Program-made: the position numbers and the translations under genes | Shown here: positions 24,045 to 32,850 of the stretch, one piece after another | Numbering within the stretch: the stretch's first letter is position 1 | Layout of the letters: every line of letters begins with the position of its first letter | Notes under the pieces: model-generated | Databases searched by the model: none | What the model was told of the DNA's origin: nothing | What the model saw: only the letters and a program-made list of their open reading frames with translations | Assembly: GCA_020444545.1 (NCBI GenBank) | Contig: JAHLKT010000003.1 | Location: 558,001 to 622,000, forward strand | DNA from: Desulfarculaceae bacterium | GTDB lineage: Bacteria; Desulfobacterota; Desulfarculia; Desulfarculales; Desulfarculaceae | Length of the DNA: 64,000 nt | Reading direction: 5' to 3'

Positions 24045-24545
24045 GCGGGGGTTCGATTCGGCGAGCAGGGGCGGGGGTGAAACCCCGCCCTTAGCTTTTT
24101 TGGGGGCACCTTGCCAAACACCCCCCTGTTAAGGGGCGAGGGAGTCTGCTGGCGAACCGAGATTGCCGCGTCGCGGCCAAAAGGCCGCTCCTCGCAATGA
24201 CAACCAATTTGCAGAAATACAAACCTTGTCATTGCGAGCGGAGCGAAGCAATCTCTGCGCGGAGCAGGCGGCGGGGTGCGGGTGATGCGGTGGGTTGGGG
24301 GCGGAGCCGCCCGCCGGACCTCTTGTCGCTTCGCGACCCAGACAGCAAGCTGTCTGGGCCACCCAGTGTCCTTTCTAGCTCCCCGCCATTTCTTTAACCG
24401 CGAACCAGCGACCCGGCAGGAAGCATTTCTTGCCGCGCGGGCGGAGCCGCGCGGCCCCGATAGCAGAGCTATCGGGGGCAACAGGAGGAGATTGGCTTGT
24501 TGGGTTTCGCTTTGCACTACCCAACCCGCACTTTGCTTTTTCACC
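24045..24545. repeat. Intergenic repeat cluster 5 (types C, A and B)
   Basis: A GGGCGGGG/CCCCGCCC palindrome is at about 24068-24090. A type C copy is at 24147-24203. A type A composite is at 24224-24363 (CCTTGTCATTGCGAG, 93 bases to CCTCTTGTCGCTTCGCGA, then CCCAGACAGC/GCTGTCTGGG). A type B copy is at 24425-24484 (CCGCGCGG/CCGCGCGG hairpin, then CCCCGATAGC/GCTATCGGGG). No gene is seen between 24043 and 24609. Confidence 0.8.
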
Positions 24546-24609
24546 AACCTCTTTCGGCTCCCCTCCCTTGCGCCTGGCAAAGCGGGGCGCGATGGTCTAA
24601 TAAATAGGC

Positions 24610-25284
24610 ATGAGCCCCGGGGAACATAAGGCGCTTTGCGAGGCGGCCAAGGACTTGCGCTATTTGCTGGCGCGGGGCTACCCCCGCGAGCTGGGCCTGA
24701 AGATGGCGGGAGACCGCTGGGGCCTGGTGGCCGAGGCGCGCGAGGTGCTCCGGCGCGGGGCCTTCGCGCCCCGGGAGGCCGCCGCGCGGCGGGGCAAGCT
24801 TTTGCCCCTGAGCGCGGCCCGGGGCCAGGCGGTGGGGGTGGACGGGCACAACGTGCTCATCACCCTGGAGAGCGCCCTCACCGGCGCGCTGTTGGTGGCG
24901 GCGGACGACGGGGTGATCCGCGACATCGGCCAGCGGGGCCGCCACTACGGCCCCGGGCCGGAGACCGAGCTGGCCGCCGGGATGATGATCAACGCCCTGG
25001 CCGCCATCGGAGCCGCCGAGGCGCTGATCCTCTTGGACGCGCCGCTGAGCAAGAGCGGCGAGCTGGCCGGGGGCTTGCGGGCCATGCTGGCCTCGGCCGG
25101 GCTGCCCGGCGAGGCCCGCGCGGTGAGCGGGCCGGACCGCGCCCTGGCCGGTTTCGCGGGCATCGTGGTCAGCGGGGACGGCGCGGTGATCGACGCGGCG
25201 GCAAAGCCCCTGGACCTGGCCGGGGCCATCATCCGGGGCCTGGAGCCCGCCCCGCAACTTACCAGCCTGGAGGAGACAGCATGA
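24610..25284 (+). CDS. DUF434/DUF5616 protein
   Basis: The 224-residue protein begins with the DUF434 segment (AAKDLRYLLARGYPRELGLK, VAEAREVLRRGAF). A DUF5616-like domain follows with VGVDGHNVLITLESAL, ADDGVIRDIGQRGRHYG, AEALILLDAPLSKSGEL and AGIVVSGDGAVID. The Asp-containing VDGHN and LLDAPLSKS motifs look like a metal or nucleotide site of a PIN/Toprim-like fold. That is inference. The stop overlaps the ATG of the PP-loop gene (ATGA), a tight link. Confidence 0.82.
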   Translation: MSPGEHKALCEAAKDLRYLLARGYPRELGLKMAGDRWGLVAEAREVLRRGAFAPREAAARRGKLLPLSAARGQAVGVDGHNVLITLESALTGALLVAADDGVIRDIGQRGRHYGPGPETELAAGMMINALAAIGAAEALILLDAPLSKSGELAGGLRAMLASAGLPGEARAVSGPDRALAGFAGIVVSGDGAVIDAAAKPLDLAGAIIRGLEPAPQLTSLEETA

Positions 25285-26261
25285 GCCAGCCCCGAACCGC
25301 CAAGGCCCTGGGAATCTTTTCCGGAGGCCTGGACTCCATCTTGGCCTGCAAGGTCTTGGAGCGCGCCGGGGTTCAGGTGACCGCGCTCACCTTTGCCTCG
25401 CCCTTTTTCGGGGCCGAGGCCGCCCGGCGCTCGGCGGCCCACGCGAAGCTCGCCCACCGGGTGGAGCCCCTGGGCGAGGACTACATGGCCATGGTCAAGG
25501 CGCCGCCGCACGGGCGGGGCTCCAACATGAACCCCTGCATCGACTGCCACGCCTTCATGTTCCGCCTGGCCGGGAAGATCATGGAGGCCGAGGGCTTTGA
25601 CTTTCTCTTTTCCGGCGAGGTGTTGGGCCAGCGACCCATGAGCCAGAACAAGCAGGCCCTGGGCCAGGTGGCCAAGCTCTCGGGCTATGCCGAACGCATC
25701 CTCAGGCCGCTTTCGGCCCACAACCTGCCCATCACCGTCATGGAAGAGGAGGGCCTGGTGGAGCGGGACCAGCTCCTGGGCCTAAGCGGGCGCAGCCGCA
25801 AGCCCCAGATCGCCCTGGCCGTGGAGCTGGGCATCAGCGACTATCCCGCCCCGGCGGGAGGCTGCCTCCTCACCGAGCCGGGCTTCAGCAACCGCCTGCG
25901 CGATCTCTGGGAGCACGCGCCCGAGGCCGGGACCGGCCTGGTGGAGCTCTTGAAACACGGGCGGCACCTGCGCCTGAGCCAGCGGGCCAAGCTCATCGTG
26001 GGGCGCAACCAGGGCGACAACCAGGCCCTGGAAAAGCTGGCCCCGCCCGAGGCCATCAAGCTAATCTGCCTGGACGCTCCCGGCCCCCTGGGCCTGTACT
26101 TCGGGCCCCTGGACAGCCCCGAGCTGGAGCTGGCCGCCGGGCTGGTGGCCGGCTACGGCAAGGCCAAGCCGGGCCAGGAATCGCGCGTGAGCCTTTCGGG
26201 CGGCGCGGTGCTGACGGTGCCCGCGCGCTCCAAGCGGGAGGCCGCGCCCTTGCTGCTGTGA
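25281..26261 (+). CDS. PP-loop ATPase, MnmA/ThiI-like putative tRNA or sulfur-transfer enzyme
   Basis: The 326-residue protein has an N-terminal PP-loop ([20 protein letters not shown]) that activates a substrate with ATP, then [18 protein letters not shown] with a CxxC pair, [13 protein letters not shown], and [13 protein letters not shown] with a further Cys. This layout is that of proteins annotated as thiouridylase/ThiI-like in Deltaproteobacteria. A second, uncharacterised domain occupies residues about 200-326. Translational coupling to the DUF434 protein suggests a shared task. Confidence 0.82.
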   Translation: MSQPRTAKALGIFSGGLDSILACKVLERAGVQVTALTFASPFFGAEAARRSAAHAKLAHRVEPLGEDYMAMVKAPPHGRGSNMNPCIDCHAFMFRLAGKIMEAEGFDFLFSGEVLGQRPMSQNKQALGQVAKLSGYAERILRPLSAHNLPITVMEEEGLVERDQLLGLSGRSRKPQIALAVELGISDYPAPAGGCLLTEPGFSNRLRDLWEHAPEAGTGLVELLKHGRHLRLSQRAKLIVGRNQGDNQALEKLAPPEAIKLICLDAPGPLGLYFGPLDSPELELAAGLVAGYGKAKPGQESRVSLSGGAVLTVPARSKREAAPLLL

Positions 26262-26329
26262 GAGCCCGCCCTCACTCGGGCGTTTCAAGAGCAGTTGTCC
26301 AATCCGGTCCCCGCGCGCGCATAACGACC

Positions 26330-26785
26330 ATGGAAATCAAAAAAATCACGGAGAACAAAAAGCAGTTCTTGGATTTGCTGCTCTTGGCGGACGAGCAGGA
26401 AAGCATGATCGATGAATATCTGTATAGGGGGGAAATGTTCGCCCTTTACGACGGCGATTTAAAAAGCATCTGCGTGGTGACCCGCGAAGAAGATGATGTA
26501 TTTGAATTAAAAAGTTTGGCGACATATGAAAAATATCAGGGGCAGGGCTATGGCGGCAGACTGATAAATTTTATTTGCGAGTATTACCGGGACAAAGGCA
26601 AGACCATGCTTGTCGGCACTGGGGCGGGCACCTGGGCGGTTGGTTTTTATGAGCAGTTCGGTTTCGTGGCATCTCATAAAGTCAAAAATTTCTTCATTGA
26701 TAATTATGACCACGCTATGTACGAAAACGGAATTCAACTAGTCGACATGATTTATTTGAAAAAGGACCTCCCCAAAAGGGGATGA
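26330..26785 (+). CDS. GNAT-family N-acetyltransferase, low-GC
   Basis: The 151-residue protein has the acetyl-CoA motif in [20 protein letters not shown] (Q/RxxGxG/A) and the final GNAT strand region [19 protein letters not shown]. Codon use is distinctly AT-rich compared with the genes on both sides. The ATG at 26330 is used; the frame upstream is GC-rich and unlikely to be coding. The substrate is unknown. It looks like a horizontally acquired single gene at the end of the DUF434/PP-loop pair. Confidence 0.82.
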   Translation: MEIKKITENKKQFLDLLLLADEQESMIDEYLYRGEMFALYDGDLKSICVVTREEDDVFELKSLATYEKYQGQGYGGRLINFICEYYRDKGKTMLVGTGAGTWAVGFYEQFGFVASHKVKNFFIDNYDHAMYENGIQLVDMIYLKKDLPKRG

Positions 26786-26934
26786 TGCGGGGCTCGGCCA
26801 TGGCCGCCCGGTACGAGCCCGAAATTTTCAGCGGGGGCAATCACTGCCCAACGAAACCCGGGGTGGACTATGAGGCCCCGCGGCTCTATGCTTTGGCCCA
26901 TTCACCACGCACAACTCACAACCGGAGATCATCA

Positions 26935-27303
26935 ATGCGCAAGAACCCCAAGCTCATCCTCATCATCACCTTGGCGCTGGCCCTGCTGGCCGTGGCCGCC
27001 CTGCCCTCCCTGGCCCAGACCAGCGGCAAGCTAAACCTGGAGTGCAGCGAGTTCACGTGGGAGGTGCAGGGCGACAACTGCCTGGTGAAGACCATCCTGG
27101 ACAAGCAGGAGATGGGCTCCCTCACCCTGACCCCGGACAACCCCATCCAGCAGGTCAACTACAAGCACGGCAATTGCGGCCTCAACGGCACCTTCAAGCT
27201 CTGGGCCAAGAAGACCTGGGGCCAGGGCAAGCTGGACATGAACCTGACCATCACCCAGGGCAGCTCCACCTACGGCCACCAGGGCACCGTGGCCACCTGG
27301 TAG
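26935..27303 (+). CDS. Small secreted protein with cysteines, unknown function
   Basis: The 122-residue product has a signal peptide (MRKNPKLILIITLALALLAV..., cleavage near SLAQ-T). The mature part has cysteines in LECSEFTW, GDNCLVKT and HGNCGLNG, with many Thr, Gln and Lys and a predicted beta-rich pattern (LTLTPDN, LDMNLTITQGSS). GGAGA precedes the ATG. I recognise no family. A bidirectional terminator follows. Confidence 0.8.
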   Translation: MRKNPKLILIITLALALLAVAALPSLAQTSGKLNLECSEFTWEVQGDNCLVKTILDKQEMGSLTLTPDNPIQQVNYKHGNCGLNGTFKLWAKKTWGQGKLDMNLTITQGSSTYGHQGTVATW

Positions 27304-27329
27304 GTTTGGGCCCCCGACCACGCGCAAAA

Positions 27330-27364
27330 AAGCGCCGCCCTTGCCGGGGCGGCGCTTGGTTTTT
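27330..27364. terminator. Bidirectional intrinsic terminator between convergent genes
   Basis: An 11-bp stem (AAGCGCCGCCC at 27330-27340 with GGGCGGCGCTT at 27347-27357) has TTTTT following on the plus strand and a run of T following on the minus strand. It lies between the stops of the secreted protein gene (27303) and the histidine phosphatase gene (27382). Confidence 0.9.
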
Positions 27365-27381
27365 GCAGACAACCCGTTCGG

Positions 27382-28029
27382 CTAGTCGATGACCTGCTGA
27401 TTCAGGCCGCGCACCAGGGGGATGCCGTCCTCGAACACGTCGATGGTGTTGAGGCAGCCGTACTCCTGGTCCAGGCGGAAGATGCGATCCAGGGGCATGC
27501 CCAGGATCTTGGCCAAAAACACCCGGTTGACCCCGCCGTGGCTGATGACGCACACCTCGCGGCCCTGGTTCTCGCCGATGATCTCCTGGAACACCGGAAT
27601 GATGCGCTCGGCCAGGTCGCCGAGGGTCTCGCCGCCCTCGATGCGGTAGCCCGCGATGTCCTTCCAGCGGGCCTCCAGCTCCTCGGGGTATTGCTTCTGG
27701 ATCTGCTTGATGCTCATGCCCTCCCACTCGCCCAGGTTCAGCTCCCTGAGGTTGGGGCGCACCGTGGGCTTGCGGCGGGGGTCCTGGGAGCGGCCCACCG
27801 CCTCGGCCACCAGCAGGGAGCGCTGGAGGTCCGAGCAATAGACCGCGTCCAGCTTGAACTCGGACATGTAGCGGGCGATGTTCTTGAGCTGGGTGTTGCC
27901 GGTCCGGGTCAGGGCCACGTCGCTGTGACCGTAGAAGACGCCGTCTTGGCCGCCGCGCACCTCGGGATGGCGCCAGAGGTAGATGCGGGTGAAGACTTCG
28001 CGGCGGAAAAGGTTGCGGGCCTGGGACAT
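27382..28029 (-). CDS. Histidine phosphatase (phosphoglycerate mutase-like) family protein
   Basis: The 215-residue protein has the catalytic region YLWRHPEVRGGQDGVFYGHS, with RHP in place of the usual RHG. LDAVYCSDLQRSLLVAE, LRELNLGEWEGMSIKQI and the second His in VCVISHGGVNRVFLA are also present. This pattern fits alpha-ribazole phosphatase/SixA-like members. Cobalamin genes are absent nearby, so the substrate is open. It is divergent from the DUF1573 gene. Confidence 0.88.
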   Translation of the reverse strand: MSQARNLFRREVFTRIYLWRHPEVRGGQDGVFYGHSDVALTRTGNTQLKNIARYMSEFKLDAVYCSDLQRSLLVAEAVGRSQDPRRKPTVRPNLRELNLGEWEGMSIKQIQKQYPEELEARWKDIAGYRIEGGETLGDLAERIIPVFQEIIGENQGREVCVISHGGVNRVFLAKILGMPLDRIFRLDQEYGCLNTIDVFEDGIPLVRGLNQQVID

Positions 28030-28143
28030 GCTTCTCGCTCTCCGGAGTGGGCCGGGCCGGTGGACGCCCCCCGGCCCCTGTGATATCCTCGCGGAAGGTT
28101 ACCACGTTTCAGCCTGTCGGCACCACGTCTCCGAGGAATAGCC

Positions 28144-29124
28144 ATGGCACGATCCTTCGCAATCGCCGCTTGCCTTCTGCTCGCCCTGATCTTGGGCGTA
28201 ACGCCCGCCGCGGCCCTGAAGGGCCCCAAAATCGTATTCGACAAGGAAGAGCTGAACTTCACCAACGTGCACGAGGGCAAGGAGCTCACGGCCGTGTTCA
28301 GCTTCACCAACCAGGGCGACCAGAACCTGATCATCGAGAAGGTCATACCCTCCTGCGGCTGCACCGCCTCGCAGTGGGACAAGGTGACCGAGCCCGGCAA
28401 GAAGGGCAAGGTAACCCTGATATTGGACACCACCGGGCTCAACGGCGCCTTCCGCAAGAGCGCCTCGGTGGCCACCAACGACCCGGCCAAGCCGGTGGTG
28501 ACCATCTTCATCACCGGGGACACGGTGGGGCGCATCGCCATCGACGAGGGCCGCCGCATCGACCTCAAGGGCTGCCTGGGCACCGAGATAAAGACCACCG
28601 TCACCCTGCGCGACCCCAACGGCAAGCCCCTGGTGATCTCCAAGGTGGAAAACCCCATGAAGGACTACATGACCGTGAGCCTGGACCCCCAGCCCGGCGG
28701 CAAGGCCGTAAAGCTGCATTTGGAGGCCAAGGCCAAGGAGGCCATGGAGTTCGCGGGGCCCCTGTTCCTGTCCATTCCCGGCGCGGCCCCGGTGAGCGTG
28801 TGGGTGCTGGCCCAGATTCAGGGCCCCTTCACGGTGCGCCCGCATGAGGTGGTCTTCGGCACCATGGACAAGGCCGCGCCCACCCCGCCCCGGCGCTCCA
28901 TCCTGGTGAAAAAGGCCTGTGTGGAAAAGCTGGAGATCGACAGCCTGATCTACAACAAGGAGCTGTTCAAGGTGGAGGAGCACTGGGAGAAGCCCGGCGA
29001 GGAGCTCTTGCTGGTGATCACCCCGATACTCAAGAACATGTGGCCCGGGCCCTTCGAGCACCCGCTGGCCATCCAGACCAAGGACAGCGCCTTTACGGTT
29101 AACCTTACGGGCCAGATCCGCTAG
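28144..29124 (+). CDS. DUF1573 exported protein
   Basis: A signal peptide (IAACLLLALILGVTPAAA) is followed by a DUF1573 Ig-like domain: KIVFDKEELNFTNVHEGKEL, FSFTNQGDQNLIIEKVIPSC, GCTASQWD and RKSASVATNDP. The SCGC motif is characteristic. The C-terminal half (residues about 150-326) is a second beta-rich region with CVEKLEIDS. It is likely periplasmic, role unknown. GAGGAATAG precedes the ATG. Confidence 0.88.
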   Translation: MARSFAIAACLLLALILGVTPAAALKGPKIVFDKEELNFTNVHEGKELTAVFSFTNQGDQNLIIEKVIPSCGCTASQWDKVTEPGKKGKVTLILDTTGLNGAFRKSASVATNDPAKPVVTIFITGDTVGRIAIDEGRRIDLKGCLGTEIKTTVTLRDPNGKPLVISKVENPMKDYMTVSLDPQPGGKAVKLHLEAKAKEAMEFAGPLFLSIPGAAPVSVWVLAQIQGPFTVRPHEVVFGTMDKAAPTPPRRSILVKKACVEKLEIDSLIYNKELFKVEEHWEKPGEELLLVITPILKNMWPGPFEHPLAIQTKDSAFTVNLTGQIR

Positions 29125-29148
29125 CCTGAGCAACGCCAAAAAGCAACG

Positions 29149-29181
29149 CCGCCGGTCCCCAGGGGCCGGCGGATTTTATTT
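29149..29181 (+). terminator. Intrinsic terminator after the DUF1573 gene
   Basis: CCGCCGG (29149-29155) pairs with CCGGCGG (29166-29172), with CCCC/GGGG inside, then ATTTTATTT. It starts 25 bases after the stop. Confidence 0.7.
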
Positions 29182-29230
29182 GGCGCGCGGCAGGACCGCC
29201 GCTGGCGAGGCGTTGGCTTTTTGATTCCTT

Positions 29231-29764
29231 TTATTCCCTACTCTTTTTTTGCAGCAGGCTCACCGCGCTCATGGCCAGGAACGCGCTGGCCCCGTTGGTG
29301 ATCACGTCGCGGGTGTCGAACATGCGCTGGGGATGGAAGTGCTGGGCCACCTCGTCGGCCAGGCCCACCAAGACGCAGAAGGCGGCGGCCGCGATGAAGC
29401 GCCCCGCCCCGCCGCGCCGGCCCCCGACGGCCAGCCAGGCCAGGACGCCCAGCACGCCGTAGAGCAAGAGGTGGCTGCGCTCGATGAGGAGCGGCTGCCA
29501 CCAGGCCAGGAGCCCCAAGCCCGCCAGGCACAACAGAGCGCCGATGCCCCGCCCGGCCCGCTCGGGCGGCGAGAGCTTGGCCAGCCGCCAGATGACCCAG
29601 GCCGCGAAGCCCAGGCCCCAGGCGGCCAGGAAGGCCAAAGCCCAACGGCCGCGCGAGCCCTCGAACCAGGGACCCACCGCGCGGCCGTAGTACATGCACA
29701 AAAAGATGAACCCCACCCAGGCCAGGCACAGGGCGCGGCTCAGGGCGGGGCGAAGGATAGGCAA
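29231..29764 (-). CDS. VanZ-like family membrane protein
   Basis: The 177-residue protein has four or five membrane helices (LCLAWVGFIFLCMYYGRAVG, WALAFLAAWGLGFAAWVIW, LLCLAGLGLLAWW, LLLYGVLGVLAWLAVG). It has the VanZ signature HLLLYGVLG and LADEVAQHFHPQRMFDTRDV with ITN. The function is unknown outside teicoplanin resistance. The frame opens with TTG directly after the rpe stop, so the start is uncertain. It ends the def-fmt-rsmB-rpe operon. Confidence 0.82.
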   Translation of the reverse strand: MPILRPALSRALCLAWVGFIFLCMYYGRAVGPWFEGSRGRWALAFLAAWGLGFAAWVIWRLAKLSPPERAGRGIGALLCLAGLGLLAWWQPLLIERSHLLLYGVLGVLAWLAVGGRRGGAGRFIAAAAFCVLVGLADEVAQHFHPQRMFDTRDVITNGASAFLAMSAVSLLQKKSRE

Positions 29765-30436
29765 CTAGTTCGCCTCGCCGGCCTCGGCCTTGGCGCGCAG
29801 CTCGGCCACGCCCGCGGCGTAGCCCCCGGGATGCCCGAAAAGGTAGGAGCCGGAAACGAAGCAGCGGGCCCCGGCCTGGTACATGTCGCCCACCGTGCCC
29901 GCGTCGATGCCGCCGTCCACCTGGATGAGCACATTGAGCTCCATGCCCGCGATCATCTCGTTGAGCACCGCGACCTTTTCCACCATCTCGGGGATGAAGG
30001 CCTGGCCGCTGAAGCCGGGGTTCACGCTCATGACCAGCACGTAGTCCAGATGCTCCAGCACCCAGGAGATGGCCTCGGGCGGGGTGTGGGGGTTCAGGGC
30101 CACCCCGGCCTTGGCCCCCAGCTCGCGGATGCGGTTCAGCGTCCGGTTGAGGTGGGGGCAGGCCTCCACGTGCACGCAGACCCAGTCGGCCCCGGCCTTG
30201 ACGAAGTCGTCGATGAAATCGTCGGGGTTGCTGATCATCAGGTGGCAGTCCAGGGGCAGCTCGGTGACCGGCCGCAGCGCCTTGACCACCGGCGGGCCGA
30301 TGGTCAGGTTGGGCACGAAATGGCCGTCCATCACGTCCACGTGAATCCAGTCGGCCCCGGCGGCCTCCACGGCGGCCACCTCCTCGCCCAATCGGGCGAA
30401 GTCGCTGGAAAGGATGGAGGGTGCTATTTTGATCAT
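29765..30436 (-). CDS. rpe: Ribulose-phosphate 3-epimerase
   Basis: The 223-residue TIM barrel contains KIAPSILSSDFARLGEEVAA, DWIHVDVMDGHFVPNLTIGP, LDCHLMISNPDDFI, HVEACPHLNR, VLVMSVNPGFSGQAFIPEMV and IQVDGGIDAGT. All metal-binding and catalytic positions (HVDVMDGHF, HLMI, VDGGI) are present. It interconverts ribulose-5-phosphate and xylulose-5-phosphate. The ATG at 30434-30436 is internal to a longer frame that includes a perfect inverted repeat, which is not coding. Confidence 0.95.
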   Translation of the reverse strand: MIKIAPSILSSDFARLGEEVAAVEAAGADWIHVDVMDGHFVPNLTIGPPVVKALRPVTELPLDCHLMISNPDDFIDDFVKAGADWVCVHVEACPHLNRTLNRIRELGAKAGVALNPHTPPEAISWVLEHLDYVLVMSVNPGFSGQAFIPEMVEKVAVLNEMIAGMELNVLIQVDGGIDAGTVGDMYQAGARCFVSGSYLFGHPGGYAAGVAELRAKAEAGEAN

Positions 30437-30455
30437 GGGTCGGCTCCGTTTATTG

Positions 30456-30493
30456 CCGGGGAAACCCTTTTTCGAGAAAAAGGGTTTCCCCGG
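30456..30493. repeat. Perfect 17-bp inverted repeat with tetraloop in the rsmB-rpe gap
   Basis: CCGGGGAAACCCTTTTT (30456-30472), loop CGAG, then the exact complement to 30493. It lies 20 bases upstream of the rpe ATG, within the same operon. It is not a classical terminator because no T-run follows the stem on the minus strand. It could stabilise or punctuate the mRNA or be a small mobile palindrome. The rest of the gap to 30574 holds nothing recognisable. Confidence 0.85.
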
Positions 30494-30574
30494 ACCCCTT
30501 CCCAAAAAGCTTTCAGCAAAGCTTCCGCGCTGGCCCGGCTGGGAGCCGCGCGGCGCGCGGAACCTTTGCGGGGT

Positions 30575-31906
30575 TTAGTCTCCTCTGACCAATCGCGCCG
30601 CGAAGAAGGCGTCGGCCTGGTCCTTGGGCGGGAAGGTGCGGAAAAAGCCGTCCTTCCCTATGTGGGCCATGAGCGCCGCGCTCAGATCCCGGGGCCATTC
30701 TAGGCGCAACTCCGGACGCTGGGCAACCAGCGCCTCCACCACGCCCTGGTTCTCGGCCCGGGTGACGGTGCAGGTGCAATACAAGAGCGCGCCGCCGGGC
30801 TTGAGCAGGTCCGCCGCCTTGGAGGCCAGCTCCAGCTGGAGCCCAGCCATGCGGGCGGGGTCGTCCGGGCCGCGCCGCCAGCGCACGTCCGGCCGCCGGC
30901 CCACCACCCCCAGGCCGGTGCAGGGCGCGTCCACCAAGACGCGGTCCAACACCCCGGTGACCCCCACCAGATCGCGGGCGTCACCCTGGCGCACCTCCAC
31001 GCCCTTGACTCCCAGGCGGGTCAGGTTGGCCTGGAGCGCGGTGATGCGCCCCGGGCTGGGGTCCACGGCCAACAGCCGCCCTTGGCCCGCCATCAGCGAG
31101 GCAAGGTGGCCGGTCTTGCCGCCCGCTCCGGCGCAGAGGTCGGCCACGTCCATGCCCGGCTTCACGCCCAGCAGATGGCACATGGCCTGGGCCGCCGCGT
31201 CCTGCACCGAGAAAAGGCCCTGCTTGAAGCCGGGCAGGGTGGCGGCCGGGGCGGCGGGTTTGGAGAGCATCAGGGCTTCGTGGACCAGGGTGTGAGTCTG
31301 AACCTGCTCGGCCTTGGACCCCAGGCGCTTGGCCAGCTCGGCGCGGGTGATCTTGTCCAGGTTGACCCGCAGGGTGAGCGGCGGCTGCTCCTGGTTGGAG
31401 GCCAGCCAGGCCTCCACCTGCTTGCGGGGCCACTGCTCCAGAAGCTCGCGCACCAGCCACACGGGGTGAGAGTATTCCACCGCCAGGCGGGGGGCCGGGT
31501 CCTTGCCCTCCGGCGGCAGGGGCACCTCGCGCCAACCGGCGGTGAGCTGGCGCAGCACCGCGTTGACCAGCTTGCGCCCCCGGCGGGCCGGGGTGGCCTT
31601 GGCCAGCTCCACCGCGCTATCCACCACCGCGTGGTCCGGGGTGGACATGAGGGCGGCCTCGGCCGCGCCCAGGCGCAGCACGGCCAGCACCGGACGGTCC
31701 AGCTTGGAGGGCGGCCGGTCCAGATAGGCGGAGAGAAGATGGTCCAGGTATTCGCGGTTGCGCAGCACGTTGAAGACCAGGCTGGAGGCAAAGGCGCGCT
31801 CCCGGGCCGGGACCTTGGAAAGGCGGCGGCCCATGATGGTTTCCAGATGGGCCGGGCCCTCTTCCAGGTCGCGGAGGACGTGAAAGGCTATGCGGCGCGG
31901 GTCCAT
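30575..31906 (-). CDS. rsmB: 16S rRNA (cytosine967-C5)-methyltransferase RsmB
   Basis: The 443-residue protein has an N-terminal NusB-like RNA-binding domain (ERAFASSLVFNVLRNREYLD, HAVVDSAVELAKATPARRGR, LVNAVLRQL). The SAM-dependent domain follows: FSVQDAAAQAMCHLLG, DLCAGAGGKTGHLA, DPSPGRI. The catalytic Cys is in VDAPCTGLGVVGRRPDVRWR and the second Cys in LLYCTCTVTRAENQGVVEAL. It modifies C967 of 16S rRNA. The ATG overlaps the fmt stop (TGATG). Confidence 0.95.
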   Translation of the reverse strand: MDPRRIAFHVLRDLEEGPAHLETIMGRRLSKVPARERAFASSLVFNVLRNREYLDHLLSAYLDRPPSKLDRPVLAVLRLGAAEAALMSTPDHAVVDSAVELAKATPARRGRKLVNAVLRQLTAGWREVPLPPEGKDPAPRLAVEYSHPVWLVRELLEQWPRKQVEAWLASNQEQPPLTLRVNLDKITRAELAKRLGSKAEQVQTHTLVHEALMLSKPAAPAATLPGFKQGLFSVQDAAAQAMCHLLGVKPGMDVADLCAGAGGKTGHLASLMAGQGRLLAVDPSPGRITALQANLTRLGVKGVEVRQGDARDLVGVTGVLDRVLVDAPCTGLGVVGRRPDVRWRRGPDDPARMAGLQLELASKAADLLKPGGALLYCTCTVTRAENQGVVEALVAQRPELRLEWPRDLSAALMAHIGKDGFFRTFPPKDQADAFFAARLVRGD

Positions 31907-32850
31907 CAGTTGCCCAGCCGATCGCCGGGGCCGGGGCCCGCCCCGCGCAGGAAGTCGGCGGCCGCCATGCGGCGTTTGCCCGCCGCCTGCACCTCGCCCA
32001 GGGCCAGGGCTCCGGCCCCGCAGGCCACTGCCAGCATCCCCTCGGCCCCCTCGGGCGCGGCCAGCACGGTGCCCGGCGCTTGGCCTTGGCTGCCGGGCAG
32101 GAGCGCGGTGGGCGCGAAGAGCTTGAGCGCGGCCCCGTCGATGGTGGTGTGGGCCCCGGGCCAGGGGTCCAGGCCGCGCACCCGACGGTCCAGCTCCTCG
32201 GCGGGGAGCGACCAGTCCATGAGCCCGTCGGCTTTGTTGAGCATGGGGGCCCAGGTGGCGGCCTCGTGGTCCTGGGGCTGGCGGGGGGCGGCGTCGGCCG
32301 CGACGGCCTCCAGGGTGGGCAAAAGAAGCTGCGCCCCCATCTCGGCCAGGCGTTGGGCCAGGGACCCGGCGGTCTCCTGGGCGCCCAGGGGGGTGTCCTT
32401 CTGGAAGATGATGTCGCCGGTGTCCAGGCCTTGGTCCATGTACATACTGGTCACGCCGGTTCGCTCCAGGCCGCGAATGATGGCCCAGTTGATGGGCGCG
32501 GCCCCGCGCAACTGGGGGAGCAGGCTGTAGTGGATGTTCACCGCGCCCTGGGGGGCGGCGGCGAGCACCTCGGGAGGCAGGAGCTGGCCGTAGGCCAGGA
32601 CCACCAAAAGATCCGGCGCGGCCGAGGCCAAAAGCGGCAGGGCCTCGGCCACCTTTTCGGGCTGGGCCACCGCGATGCCCAGCTCATCGGCCAGGGCGGC
32701 CAGGGGCTGGCGAATGAGCTTGCGGCCCCGCCCCGCCCGGCGGTCGGGCTGGGTGAGGCACAGCACCACCTCATGGGCCGTGGCCGCCGCCCTCAGGGCC
32801 GGACAGGCGATGTCCGGGGTGCCCATGAAGGCAAGGCGCAGCCGCCTCAC
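31906..32850 (-). CDS. fmt: Methionyl-tRNA formyltransferase
   Basis: The 314-residue protein starts LRLAFMGTPDIACPALRA. It has QPDRRAGRGRKLIRQPLAAL, LLVVLAYGQLLPPEVL and the catalytic segment INIHYS-like VNIHYSLLPQLRGAAPINWA with GVTSMYMDQGLDTGDI. The C-terminal tRNA-binding domain is present (residues about 205-314). It formylates initiator Met-tRNA. The start is a GTG overlapping the def stop (GTGA). Confidence 0.95.
   Translation of the reverse strand: MRRLRLAFMGTPDIACPALRAAATAHEVVLCLTQPDRRAGRGRKLIRQPLAALADELGIAVAQPEKVAEALPLLASAAPDLLVVLAYGQLLPPEVLAAAPQGAVNIHYSLLPQLRGAAPINWAIIRGLERTGVTSMYMDQGLDTGDIIFQKDTPLGAQETAGSLAQRLAEMGAQLLLPTLEAVAADAAPRQPQDHEAATWAPMLNKADGLMDWSLPAEELDRRVRGLDPWPGAHTTIDGAALKLFAPTALLPGSQGQAPGTVLAAPEGAEGMLAVACGAGALALGEVQAAGKRRMAAADFLRGAGPGPGDRLGN

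Noticed and set aside
24045-24075. GGGGGTTCGATTCGGC resembling the T-arm of a tRNA
   Set aside because: No matching acceptor, D-arm or anticodon stem can be formed around it.
28144-28165. TGGCAC...TTCGC resembling a sigma-54 promoter
   Set aside because: It lies in the first codons of the DUF1573 gene, and the -12 box does not fit TTGC at the correct spacing.
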